DNA of 64,000 bases, from positions 62,001 through 126,000 of the forward strand of contig NZ_VSMB01000009.1 of assembly GCF_009805705.1 (NCBI RefSeq). The letters are read 5' to 3'. This stretch comes from Ruania rhizosphaerae (GTDB lineage: Bacteria; Actinomycetota; Actinomycetes; Actinomycetales; Beutenbergiaceae). This document shows positions 18,017 through 27,390 of the stretch, in pieces. Below the pieces are notes generated by a model. That model was not told the origin of the DNA and ran no database searches. It saw nothing but the letters and a program-made list of their open reading frames with translations. A program made the translations under genes and the position numbers. How positions within the stretch are numbered: position 1 is the stretch's first letter; each line of letters starts with the position of its first letter.

Positions 18017-20353
18017 GTGACAGAGCCGCTCGCCGGTGGCGTGCCCGATGATGCCGCCGCGCTTCATCTGGAGGCCCGGCGCGTGGCCAACGCCGGCGAT
18101 CTGCCCGGTGCGGAGGCTCTGCTGCACCGGGCCCGCCGCTGCGCCACCGACATCGAGGACATCTGCCGCATCGAGGGCACGCTCGCCTTCGTTGAGGCCG
18201 AACAAGGGCGGGCCGAAGAGGGGCTGGCGCGGTGCGAGGCCGCTCTCGATCGCGCCGATCGTGGAACATTGGCCCATGCACTCCTCGCGGGCCAGCTCGG
18301 GACGATCCGCTTCGTCCGTGGAGAGATCGCTGCGGCCATCGAGCTGTTCGGCACCGCCCTCGAGGTTTTGACGGGTGAGGAGCGGTGCCGCATGCTCCTC
18401 AACCGGGGCACGGCGCATTTGACCGTCGCCGACTATGAGGCCGCTCGGCATGACTTCGACGAGGGTGCGCGCGGCCCCAACCCGGTTTCGGCGGCCAAGT
18501 GTGCGCACAACCTCGGCTACCTCTACCTGCTGCGCGGGGAGTTGGTGGAGGCACTGCGCTGGATGGATCGTGCTCGTCGCGACCTGGCTGAGCTCGGTCT
18601 CTCGGTGACGACCGCGATTGACATCGACCGGTCCGAAGCACTGGACGCCGCCGGGCTCCGTGGTGAAGCAGTGGCGCTGCTGCGCGACGTGGCCGCGCGC
18701 CTGCGTGGCAGCGGGCTCTGGCGGCTGCAGGCAGATGTCGATCTGCACCTGGCCCGCCAACTCCGTGACGACGAGGCTCTGGAAGCCGCCGAGCGTGCTG
18801 TGCGCCGCAATCGTCAGCACGGTAACGCCGTCGATGCAGACGAGGCGCGCGCGGTGGTGCTGCTGGTTCGCGGCCGCGGCACGAGGCCACCGAGTGCGCA
18901 CAGCCTGGAGAGGCTCGCTGACCGGCTGGAGCAGGCGGGGAGGCGGCACACCGCAGCTGCACTGCGGATGCGCGCCGCCGGCCTGCGCGGGACCTCGCCC
19001 CGTCTCCCGGGGGAGGAGGAGCCGCTGACCGTTCGGCTGCTCGCCGGTGAGGTCGCGGCGGAGGTGGCGCTGCGGGCAGGCGACACGGATGCGGCTCTGA
19101 GCGCGGCATCGGCCGCGATCGACGAGCTCGACCGGTGGCAGCGCGGTATCGGCAGCCTGGAGCTGCAGTCGGTGAGCAGGCGGTTGGGCGCGCGGGTGAT
19201 CCGGCTCGGTCAGCAGGCAGCGCTGCTCAGTGGCGACGCGCAGCACCTGCTCACCTGGTCCGAACGAGCCCGCGAGCTCGTTGCCCGGGTCCCCGCCACC
19301 CGGCCCCCTGAGGAGCTGGCGGACCTCCTGGCCGATCTACGCCGCCTCGGCCCTGACGGCGACCCGGCCGAGCGTTTGCAGTTGGTGACGCAGATCCGTC
19401 AGGGCCGCTGGCTGGCTGCAGCGGAGCTGCCCGCCGACGCCCCGGTGACGGTGCAGGCTGTGCGCGAGCGGTCGGCAAGAGTACGGGCCGGACGCTATGT
19501 CACGCTGATGGAGATCGAGGGCCGGCTGATCGCCCTCACCCTGGGCGACCGCGAGGACATCCTCGACCTGGGTGCCTGGGGCGAGATGGATCAGCTCCTC
19601 GGGGGCCTCAGCGCGGACCTGACGATGGCGGCACAGCTCGCCGCACCGGTGGTGCGGGCCGCACTCCAGGAGCGGATCGAGGGCTTGGACCAGATACTCG
19701 CACCGGCGCTCCAGGGGGCAGGCTCGCTGACGATCACCGCACCGGCAGTGATGGCCCGGATGCCCTGGGGGCAGCTGCCGAGCACGGTGGGCGTCCCGGT
19801 GACTGTGCCGACCTCGGCGAGCGCGTGGCTGCGCCAGACCCCTGCCGGGCCGATCCGCAGTGTCGGGGTCGTCGTCGGGCCCGGTACCCGCACCGGGAGC
19901 GCCGAGGCGGACCTGGTCCGCCAGGGATGGCACACGGTCACCGTGGGGGAGCGTTGCCACGACGCCCAGACTCTCGCCGCGAACGTGGATCTGCTGCACG
20001 TGAGCGCCCACGGGCAGGACCGGGAGGCGCACCCGCTGTTCGCGTCCCTGCAACTGGCGGACGGGGACCTGTTCGGGCACGACGTCGAGCTCTTCGGCCA
20101 GGTGCCGCCGGTGGTGATCCTCTCCGCGTGCGGGGCCGCTGGTGGCTCGCTCGGGATGGCGCGGGCGTGGCTGCACGCGGGCGCCCGGTCGGTGGTGGCG
20201 GCGCCGGCCGACATCGCCGAGACGGCCGCCCTGGACCGGTTCGGGCAGTTGCATGCCTTGCTCGCCCGCGGCAGCACTCCGGCCGAGGCGGTTGCGAACG
20301 CCTTCGGCGGCGAGGCGCTCGACTGTGCCGTGCAGTGCTACGGCGCGGGCTGA
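18017..20353 (+). CDS. TPR-CHAT caspase-like protease
   Basis: 778 residues from GTG 18017. The first 480 residues are alpha-helical TPR-like repeats (for example NLGYLYLLRGELVEALRWMD). The C-terminal region is a CHAT domain with the cysteine-protease dyad His665 in LLHVSAHGQD and Cys705 in VVILSACGAAGGS, so it appears catalytically intact. CHAT domains are separase/caspase-related peptidases; TPR-CHAT proteins act as signal-activated proteases in several prokaryotic immunity systems, including type III-E CRISPR. It ends the sigma/small protein/S8 protease operon. Its activator and substrate are unknown. Confidence 0.92.
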   Translation: MTEPLAGGVPDDAAALHLEARRVANAGDLPGAEALLHRARRCATDIEDICRIEGTLAFVEAEQGRAEEGLARCEAALDRADRGTLAHALLAGQLGTIRFVRGEIAAAIELFGTALEVLTGEERCRMLLNRGTAHLTVADYEAARHDFDEGARGPNPVSAAKCAHNLGYLYLLRGELVEALRWMDRARRDLAELGLSVTTAIDIDRSEALDAAGLRGEAVALLRDVAARLRGSGLWRLQADVDLHLARQLRDDEALEAAERAVRRNRQHGNAVDADEARAVVLLVRGRGTRPPSAHSLERLADRLEQAGRRHTAAALRMRAAGLRGTSPRLPGEEEPLTVRLLAGEVAAEVALRAGDTDAALSAASAAIDELDRWQRGIGSLELQSVSRRLGARVIRLGQQAALLSGDAQHLLTWSERARELVARVPATRPPEELADLLADLRRLGPDGDPAERLQLVTQIRQGRWLAAAELPADAPVTVQAVRERSARVRAGRYVTLMEIEGRLIALTLGDREDILDLGAWGEMDQLLGGLSADLTMAAQLAAPVVRAALQERIEGLDQILAPALQGAGSLTITAPAVMARMPWGQLPSTVGVPVTVPTSASAWLRQTPAGPIRSVGVVVGPGTRTGSAEADLVRQGWHTVTVGERCHDAQTLAANVDLLHVSAHGQDREAHPLFASLQLADGDLFGHDVELFGQVPPVVILSACGAAGGSLGMARAWLHAGARSVVAAPADIAETAALDRFGQLHALLARGSTPAEAVANAFGGEALDCAVQCYGAG

Positions 20354-20390
20354 GACAAGGCTCCGACGACACCGCCACGATCCGATTTGG

Positions 20391-20420
20391 TTGACACGTC
20401 ATCCAATCGGCCTCTACAGT
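20391..20420 (+). promoter_or_regulatory. Strong sigma70-type promoter ahead of the SAM-IV riboswitch
   Basis: TTGACA at 20391-20396 and TACAGT at 20415-20420 with an 18-base spacer. The predicted start point (about 20427) falls just before the first riboswitch stem, so the aptamer would be the very 5' end of the transcript. Confidence 0.75.
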
Positions 20421-20429
20421 CATGACCAA

Positions 20430-20548
20430 GGTCTTGAGTGTCAGCACGTTGGAAACAACACGGCCCCGGCCAGCTGACCGGCAACCCTCCACTTGCGGTG
20501 GGGTGCCCCGGGTGACGACCTGGCCCTGGCCAACTGGTGCAGGGCAAG
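20430..20548 (+). promoter_or_regulatory. SAM-IV riboswitch
   Basis: Recognised from the conserved actinobacterial SAM-IV layout. The P1 strand GGTC with TTGAGTGTCAGC begins at 20430, the GACCGGCAACCCTCCAC core is near 20476-20492 and the GGTGGGGTGCCCCGGGTGA strand is near 20497-20515. P1 closes with GACC at 20517-20520, and the downstream hairpin GCCCT/AGGGC (20523-20545) belongs to this class. It should sense S-adenosylmethionine and repress a sulfur gene when SAM is plentiful. Call made from remembered consensus; a covariance search would confirm the exact ends. Confidence 0.85.
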
Positions 20549-20592
20549 CGCAACACCGCGAGCGCGGTGACCGAGAGAAGGAACAGCATCAG

Positions 20593-20679
20593 ATGATTCA
20601 GGACCGGACCACAGTGCCCCAACGGCCTGCACTGCGATTCGCCACCTGCATGATGTGTTGCTGTTCCATGTCGGCCTGA
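20593..20679 (+). CDS. Cys/Met-rich leader peptide (28 residues)
   Basis: A short ORF beginning MIQDRTTVPQRPALRF and ending CMMCCCSMSA, preceded by GAGAAGGA about 10 bases before the ATG. It contains four cysteines and three methionines in its last ten residues, including three consecutive Cys codons. This arrangement is typical of ribosome-mediated attenuation sensing cysteine or methionine supply, as described for CCC-containing upstream ORFs in mycobacteria. It lies between the SAM-IV aptamer and the monooxygenase gene, whose start is 146 bases downstream. No U-tract terminator is obvious in between, so control may act on translation or Rho access. Confidence 0.8.
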   Translation: MIQDRTTVPQRPALRFATCMMCCCSMSA

Positions 20680-20824
20680 GCCGAACTCTCGACCGGTCCC
20701 TCGGGCGATCCGCCCCTTCGGTACCACCCTCGGTTCGCGGCTGCACACCTGCCGGTGGCGTGACAACGCCGGCGTGCACCCGGCGCGATCGAGCTCCCCG
20801 CTCTCGCAGAACAAGGAACTTCTC

Positions 20825-21814
20825 ATGCCTGCTTCGGCCGCACTTCGCACGTCCCTGATCTCCCTCGATCTTTCCGGCGCCGGCGCCCCCCGGGAGTGGC
20901 GTCGCGCCGAGGACTCCGACGCCGAGTCCTTCATCATGGGCCGCCTGGCCGGCCTCGCCTCGCTCGCAGACAAGGGCGGCGTGGACCTGCTCACACTGGA
21001 CGAGACCTTCCACCACGCCGGCGTGCGCCGTCGTGACGACTGGCTCGACGGGGCCGTGGCTGCCTCCCGCCTCTCCCGGCACACCACCGGTGCCACGCTC
21101 GTGGCGACCGTGCCGCTGGGCAGCCACCGTCCCGAGCATGTGGCCGGGGCGGTCGCGAGCGTGCACCGCGCCTCCGCCGGCCGTGCCGGCTGGCAGTTGG
21201 AGGTGGCCGAGTCCGGAGCACGGAGCCTGCGCGCCGTGGAGTCGGTCATCAACGGATGGCCGACGGCGCCGCGCACCTCCGCGGGTACGTCCCGTCCGCA
21301 GGTGGTCGTCCCGGTGCGGACCTCGGTGGATGGCGAGCTTGCTGCCGCCCGCGCCGATGTCGCCCGGCTCAGCGTCGGCACACTCGAGGAGGCGCGTGCG
21401 GCTCGTGCGGCCATCCGCGAGGCTGCCGTGGAGTGGGGGCGCGACGCCGACGATGTGCAGGTGCTCGTGGACGTGCGCGCGCTGATCTCAGCCGATGCTC
21501 CCAGCGCCCGTGCGCGCTGGGACCTGCTGACGTCGTTGGAGGAGCAGCCGCGAGAGGTGCCACTGCGTTCGATCGGCACCGCGAGTGATCTCACCGACCT
21601 GTGGGCCGAGTGGGTGCACGCTGGTGCGGCGGACGGATTCACCGTGATCCCCGCCTCGGTGCCCACCGATGTGGTGGCTCTGGTGAACGAGGTCGTCCCG
21701 CAGTTGGAGGCTCGCGGCCTGCGCAAGCCGCGCACCGCGACCGTGCAGACCGCACCGGCGGCCGGGCGTCGTCAGCGGGTTGCCGCGCCGACCCGCGTGC
21801 GCGCCACGGCCTGA
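20825..21814 (+). CDS. Luciferase-like (LLM) flavin-dependent monooxygenase, probable organosulfur use
   Basis: 329 residues from ATG 20825 (AAGGAA just upstream). The N-terminal LLM pattern is visible (GLASLADKGGVDLLTLDETF), as is the closing segment GFTVIPASVPTDVVALVNEVVPQLEARGLRKP, typical of SsuD/DszA-like members. Family enzymes use FMNH2 and oxygen; many release sulfite from sulfonates or attack thioethers. The sequence is shorter and more diverged than classic SsuD. The upstream SAM-IV riboswitch and Cys/Met leader argue for a role in sulfur acquisition. The substrate cannot be read from sequence. Confidence 0.8.
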   Translation: MPASAALRTSLISLDLSGAGAPREWRRAEDSDAESFIMGRLAGLASLADKGGVDLLTLDETFHHAGVRRRDDWLDGAVAASRLSRHTTGATLVATVPLGSHRPEHVAGAVASVHRASAGRAGWQLEVAESGARSLRAVESVINGWPTAPRTSAGTSRPQVVVPVRTSVDGELAAARADVARLSVGTLEEARAARAAIREAAVEWGRDADDVQVLVDVRALISADAPSARARWDLLTSLEEQPREVPLRSIGTASDLTDLWAEWVHAGAADGFTVIPASVPTDVVALVNEVVPQLEARGLRKPRTATVQTAPAAGRRQRVAAPTRVRATA

Positions 21815-21870
21815 CCCGGGGTCAGCACCCAGAAATCACTCGTCGATCTGGCGCCCCTGCCAGAAGTTCA

Positions 21871-21919
21871 ACGTCGATCTGGTCGTTGAGTCCAGCCGAC
21901 TCAACGACCAGATCGACGT
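21871..21919 (+). terminator. 21-bp perfect inverted repeat (probable terminator or repeat element)
   Basis: Arms 21871-21891 and 21899-21919 are exact reverse complements around a 7-base loop. The right arm is followed by GTGATTTTG, a weak T tract. Part of the arm (CGTCGATCTGG) also occurs at 21841-21851. It ends the LLM gene unit before the MFS gene, but a mobile palindrome is also possible. Confidence 0.6.
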
Positions 21920-22067
21920 GTGATTTTGCTGACCGAGGTGGCGGTGTCGTCTCGGTCACCAGACCTGGCGAGGCCGGGTTTCGGCGATGTAAACTCAGTG
22001 CTGCGATCAGGGCTTCTGCGCACCAGCGGTGGGGTGGTGCGCGCCTCGTCGCACCCAGGAGCCCTGA

Positions 22068-23306
22068 ATGTCCCCGCTGAGTTCCTACCGGAACCTGTTC
22101 TCCCTCACCGGCGCCCTCTACGTGGCTGTCGCCTTCCTGGCACGGCTGCCGCTGGCGATGTCCCAGATCGGGGCGCTGCTGTTGGTCTCGGCGGTCACCG
22201 GCTCCTACGGTGCCGGTGGCGCTGCCGCAGGTGCGACCGCGGTCGTCAACGCCGTCGCGTCCCCATTCGCGGGCGCGCTCACCGATCGGGTGGGGCAGCG
22301 ACGGGTGCTGCTCGTGCAATCGGTGGTGGGTGCGGCCGGGCTCCTGTGGCTGGTGCTGGCCGCCGCTGCCTACACCCCGGGTGAGGCGTGGTGGCCGCTC
22401 GTGCTCATCGCCGGTGCCAGCGGGGCGTTCCTGCCCCAGGTGGGCACGATGGCGCGAGTACGGTGGCGCCCGATCGCCCGCCGATCCGGCGGTGCTGAGC
22501 AGCGGCTCGTCGATGCGGCCTTCTCCTACGAGGGCGCCGCCGACGAGGCGAGCTTCGTCCTCGGCCCGGCCCTGGTCGGGGTGGTGGCCGCCGTGCTCAA
22601 CCCTTCGGCCGCGCTGATCGCCGCCGGCGTACTGCTGGGCGTGTTCGGCCTGTGGTTCGCGTTGCATCCCACCGCCACGGTGGTGCCCAAGCGCGATCGG
22701 ACAGTGGCAGCGGTGGCCATGCCTGCGGTGCTGTTCGTGTTGATCTTCGCCCAGCTGACGATCGGGATGATCTTCGGCTCGGTGCAGGCGGGTGCGTCGG
22801 TGCTGGCCACCGAGGCCGGTGAACCGGGCCTGACCGGTCTGCTGCACGCGCTGCTCGGCATCGGGTCGGTCACGGCCGGGTTGGCCGTCGTCGCGGTGCC
22901 GGAGGCGTTCCGGTACGAGAACCGGCTGCGACTGTTCACCGTGGCGCTGGCACTGCTGAGCCTGCCCCTGCTCCTGGTCAACTCCTTGGGCACGCTGGTT
23001 CCGGTGCTGATCGTTCTCGGGTTGGCCGTCGCGCCCTCGATGATCACCACCTTCACCCTCGCCGAGCGCATCAGCCCGCCGAGCCGGCTCGGGGCCGCGA
23101 TGACGCTGCTGGCTGCGGCCACCGGCCTCGGGTATGCCATCGGATCCAGCGCCGCCGGTCGCCTCGCGGACTGGGGCGGATACACCCCGGCGTTCGCTGT
23201 CACGATCGTCGGCGCCGGCCTGGCTGCCCTGATCTCGCTGTTCGGGGCCCGGGCGCTGCGCCGGGCCCAGGCGGCACCCAGGACCGTACCTGAGCAGGCC
23301 GTCTGA
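22068..23306 (+). CDS. Major facilitator superfamily transporter
   Basis: 412 residues, about 12 hydrophobic helices. The segment GALTDRVGQRRVLL between helices 2 and 3 is the MFS A-like motif. The central cytoplasmic loop is charged (RRSGGAEQRLVDAAFSYEGAADEASF). It resembles actinobacterial drug-efflux-like MFS proteins; the substrate is unknown. The start ATG follows AGGAGCCCTGA. It stands alone: a hairpin precedes it and 180 bases separate it from proA. Confidence 0.88.
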   Translation: MSPLSSYRNLFSLTGALYVAVAFLARLPLAMSQIGALLLVSAVTGSYGAGGAAAGATAVVNAVASPFAGALTDRVGQRRVLLVQSVVGAAGLLWLVLAAAAYTPGEAWWPLVLIAGASGAFLPQVGTMARVRWRPIARRSGGAEQRLVDAAFSYEGAADEASFVLGPALVGVVAAVLNPSAALIAAGVLLGVFGLWFALHPTATVVPKRDRTVAAVAMPAVLFVLIFAQLTIGMIFGSVQAGASVLATEAGEPGLTGLLHALLGIGSVTAGLAVVAVPEAFRYENRLRLFTVALALLSLPLLLVNSLGTLVPVLIVLGLAVAPSMITTFTLAERISPPSRLGAAMTLLAAATGLGYAIGSSAAGRLADWGGYTPAFAVTIVGAGLAALISLFGARALRRAQAAPRTVPEQAV

Positions 23307-23377
23307 GGATTCGACTGACCGGACCGACACGGGTGCGTCACGCGGGGAGGAATGGTGCCTCACCATGCCGTATCCGA

Positions 23378-23478
23378 GTCAGTCCGGTCAGCGGGCGGGC
23401 GAGAGGACGCATCTGGGCGCGTCGTAGCTGCGTCAATCCGGTCAGCGGGTGGGCACCGGAGAACATCTGGGCACCCGT
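23378..23478 (+). repeat. Imperfect direct repeat upstream of proA
   Basis: Two copies (about 23378-23422 and 23432-23478) share TCCGGTCAGCGGG-(C/T)-GGGC and, further on, CATCTGGGC. A third, inverted copy of the 10-base core is at 23315-23324. They lie between the MFS gene and proA and may be operator sites or a small repeat family. Confidence 0.6.
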
Positions 23479-23489
23479 ATCCTGGAGTG

Positions 23490-24788
23490 ATGAGCGTGGA
23501 CACCGCAGCACAGGTCACCGACGAGCAGGCGAGCACCGGGGTCCGGGAACTGGCGCAGGCGGCGAAGATCGCCTCCCGCGCACTGCGCAGTGCCACCACC
23601 GCCGCCAAGAACGAGGCGCTGTACGCCCTCGCCGACGCACTGGTCGCTGACGCCGATCGCATCCTGGCCGCCAACGTGGTCGACGTGGAGCGCGAGAGTG
23701 CCGCCGGGATGAATGCGGGACTGGTGGACCGGCTCCGGCTCACCGATGAGCGCATCGCCGGGATCGCTGACGCACTCCGCGAGCTGGCTGCACTCCCTGA
23801 CCCGGTGGGGGAGGTCGTGCGTGGTCAGACCCTGCCGAATGGGTTGACTGTGCGCCAGGTACGGGTGCCGATGGGCGTTGTCGGGATGATCTACGAGGCC
23901 CGGCCGAATGTGACGGTGGACGCCGCAGGACTAGCCCTCAAGAGCGGCAACGCGGTGCTCCTGCGCGGTGGCTCAGCGGCCGCGAGCAGCAACGAGACCA
24001 TCGTGGCTGTGCTGGGAGAAGCACTTGAACGGGTCGGGTTGCCACGTGAGCTCATCCAGTCCGTCGATGCCTACGGCCGCCCTGGTGCGCGGGCCCTGAT
24101 GCGTGCCCGCGGACTGGTGGACGTGCTCATCCCGCGCGGCGGCGCCGGCCTCATCCAGACCGTGGTGGCCGAATCCCAGGTGCCGGTGATCGAGACCGGC
24201 GTGGGCAACTGCCACATCTACGTGGACGCCACTGCCGAGGTGGACCAGGCCATCCAGATCCTGCTCAACGCCAAGACCCAGCGGGTCGGGGTGTGCAACG
24301 CCGTCGAGACGCTGCTCGTGCACGCCGACGCCGCTGAGACCTTCCTCCCCGCGGCGCTCGCGGCGCTGGCCCAGGCAGGGGTACGCCTGCACACCGATGA
24401 GACCTCAGCCACTCACGCTCCCTCGTCTGCGGACGTCGTTCCTGCCACGGACGAGGACTGGGCGACCGAGTACCTGAGCATGGACATCGCGGTACGGGTG
24501 GTGCCGGACCTGGACGCCGCGCTCGAACACATCCGCACCTGGTCCTCCGGGCACACCGAAGCCATCCTCAGCAACGACGTCGCGGCCGTGCGCCGATTCA
24601 CCAGTGAATTGGATTCGGCGGCGCTGCTGGTCAACGCCTCCACCCGGTTCACCGACGGTGGCCAGCTGGGCCTCGGTGCCGAGATCGGGATCTCGACCCA
24701 GAAGTTGCACGCCCGGGGCCCGATGGGTTTGGCCGAGCTGACGACGACCACGTGGATCGTGCAGGGCGAGGGACACGTGCGGCCATGA
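23490..24788 (+). CDS. proA: Glutamate-5-semialdehyde dehydrogenase (gamma-glutamyl phosphate reductase)
   Basis: 432 residues from ATG 23490; GTG 23496 has a better-spaced GGAG and may be the true start. The upstream open frame has no ProA similarity. Aldehyde dehydrogenase superfamily features include [21 protein letters not shown] and the catalytic-cysteine region [12 protein letters not shown]. The C-terminal [15 protein letters not shown] is characteristic. It reduces glutamyl 5-phosphate with NADPH in proline synthesis. Its partner proB lies at 14204, separated by unrelated genes, so the two are probably no longer co-transcribed. Confidence 0.97.
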   Translation: MSVDTAAQVTDEQASTGVRELAQAAKIASRALRSATTAAKNEALYALADALVADADRILAANVVDVERESAAGMNAGLVDRLRLTDERIAGIADALRELAALPDPVGEVVRGQTLPNGLTVRQVRVPMGVVGMIYEARPNVTVDAAGLALKSGNAVLLRGGSAAASSNETIVAVLGEALERVGLPRELIQSVDAYGRPGARALMRARGLVDVLIPRGGAGLIQTVVAESQVPVIETGVGNCHIYVDATAEVDQAIQILLNAKTQRVGVCNAVETLLVHADAAETFLPAALAALAQAGVRLHTDETSATHAPSSADVVPATDEDWATEYLSMDIAVRVVPDLDAALEHIRTWSSGHTEAILSNDVAAVRRFTSELDSAALLVNASTRFTDGGQLGLGAEIGISTQKLHARGPMGLAELTTTTWIVQGEGHVRP

Positions 24789-24857
24789 GGCCTGAGTGGC
24801 CCGGAGGCATGACAGACTAGGGGCAGGGTCGTGACACGCAGACGAAGGAGAACGTAG

Positions 24858-25019
24858 ATGCGCAGCTCGCTGCTGATCATCGCTGCCGAACAGACCGAGC
24901 ACGCTGCCGAGGGCCTGCAGCCGATCGGGTTCGGTCTGGTTGCCGGTGGCATCCTGCTGTTCCTGCTCCTGGTGACTCTTGCGTTCCGGAGCCTGGGAAC
25001 CCGCAACCGTCCCCGCTGA
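24858..25019 (+). CDS. Small single-helix membrane protein (53 residues)
   Basis: AAGGAG lies 7 bases before ATG 24858. The product has a short polar N-terminus, one hydrophobic helix (about residues 22-43, IGFGLVAGGILLFLLLVTLAF) and a basic tail RSLGTRNRPR. This predicts an outside-N, inside-C anchor. Small membrane proteins between proA and nadD are familiar in actinobacteria, but the function is unknown. The good ribosome-binding site and helix make it a real gene. Confidence 0.8.
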   Translation: MRSSLLIIAAEQTEHAAEGLQPIGFGLVAGGILLFLLLVTLAFRSLGTRNRPR

Positions 25020-25049
25020 GATGGGCAGGGTCCGCATCGTTGATCGGCT

Positions 25050-25690
25050 GTGGCGATGATCGCCGCGACCCGCACACCGTCGCGGGTGGGAATCATGGGC
25101 GGCACCTTCGATCCCATCCACCACGGCCACCTCGTCGCTGCCAGTGAGGTGGCCGACGAGTTTGACCTGGACGAGGTGGTGTTCGTGCCCACCGGGGCGC
25201 AGCCGTTCAAGCTCGACCGCGCGGTCACAACTGCCGAGCACCGATACCTGATGGCAGTGATCGCGACGGCCTCCAACCCCTTGTTCTCCGTCTCCCGCGT
25301 GGACATCGACCGCCCCGGCACCACGTATACGATCGACACGCTGCGGGATCTGCACGCCGTGTATCCGGATGCCGAGCTCTTCTTCATCACCGGTGCCGAT
25401 GCGCTCGGTCAGATCCTCTCCTGGAAGGACTCCGACGCCCTCTGGGATCTCGCGCACTTCGTGGGCGTGACCCGCCCGGGCCACCACTTCGACACCGAGG
25501 ATCTACCGCCGGGGGAGTACTCGCTGCAGGAGATTCCCGCGATGGCGATCTCCTCCACCGACTGCCGCAAGCGGGTACAGGCGGGTAAGGCCGTCTGGTA
25601 CCTGGTGCCGGACGGCGTGGTGCAGTACATCGCCAAGCATGGGCTCTACGTCGACCCTGCAACCTTTCAACACCCTGCGGAGGTGGTCTC

Positions 25691-25694
<4 letters not shown>
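25050..25694 (+). CDS. nadD: Nicotinate-nucleotide adenylyltransferase
   Basis: About 214 residues. GTG 25050 and ATG 25056 are both possible starts, with no clear Shine-Dalgarno. The nucleotidyltransferase signature [15 protein letters not shown] (HxGH) is at the N-terminus and [14 protein letters not shown] (ISSTxxR) at the C-terminal side. It adenylylates nicotinate mononucleotide in NAD synthesis. The stop overlaps the start of the next gene (GTGA), which is followed by rsfS; this order is conserved in actinobacteria. Confidence 0.95.
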
Positions 25695-26941
<1,247 letters not shown>

Positions 26942-26967
26942 ACTCAAGAGACGACTCAAGGAGACAC

Positions 26968-27390
26968 GTGCCTGCCGACGATCGTTCACGCCACCTCGCC
27001 GCAGTGGCGGCCCGCGCCGCGGCTGACATCAAGGCCCGGGAGGTCATCGCCCTCGATGTCTCCGAGCAGCTCGTGCTCACGGACGTCTTCGTGGTCACGT
27101 CCGGCTCCACCGAACGTCAGGTGCGTTCGATCGTCGACGCCGTCGAGGAGGCCATGCGTGCCGAAGGCGTCAAGGCCGCCCGTAAGGAAGGCGTGGCGGA
27201 GGGCCGTTGGGTGCTGCTCGACTTCACCGACATCATCGTGCACGTCCAGCACGAGGAGGACCGCGTCTTCTATGCTCTCGAACGGCTCTGGAAGGACTGC
27301 CCGGTGATCGAGCTTCCGGAGGAGGCTCGTGGGGAGAGCGGCGAGAGTGACGATACCGACAGCCGGGCAGGGCTGGACGAGGGCCTGTGA
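26968..27390 (+). CDS. rsfS: Ribosomal silencing factor RsfS
   Basis: 140 residues from GTG 26968, which is preceded by AAGGAGA; the upstream in-frame extension is not RsfS-like. The chain VIALDVSEQLVLTDVFVVTSG, EGRWVLLDFTDIIVHVQHEEDRVFYALERLW is the conserved RsfS/Iojap core. It binds L14 on the 50S subunit and blocks subunit joining under starvation. The C-terminus is an acidic extension. It overlaps the downstream phosphatase by 4 bases. Confidence 0.96.
   Translation: MPADDRSRHLAAVAARAAADIKAREVIALDVSEQLVLTDVFVVTSGSTERQVRSIVDAVEEAMRAEGVKAARKEGVAEGRWVLLDFTDIIVHVQHEEDRVFYALERLWKDCPVIELPEEARGESGESDDTDSRAGLDEGL

Noticed and set aside
15419-20353. Calling the protease module a type III-E (Craspase) system
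   Set aside because: No gRAMP/Cas7-11, CRISPR array or Csx30/Csx31 gene is present. Only the TPR-CHAT plus sigma logic is shared.
18017-20353. A gasdermin partner for the CHAT protease
   Set aside because: No small hydrophobic pore-forming protein gene lies next to it. The adjacent small protein is acidic and soluble.
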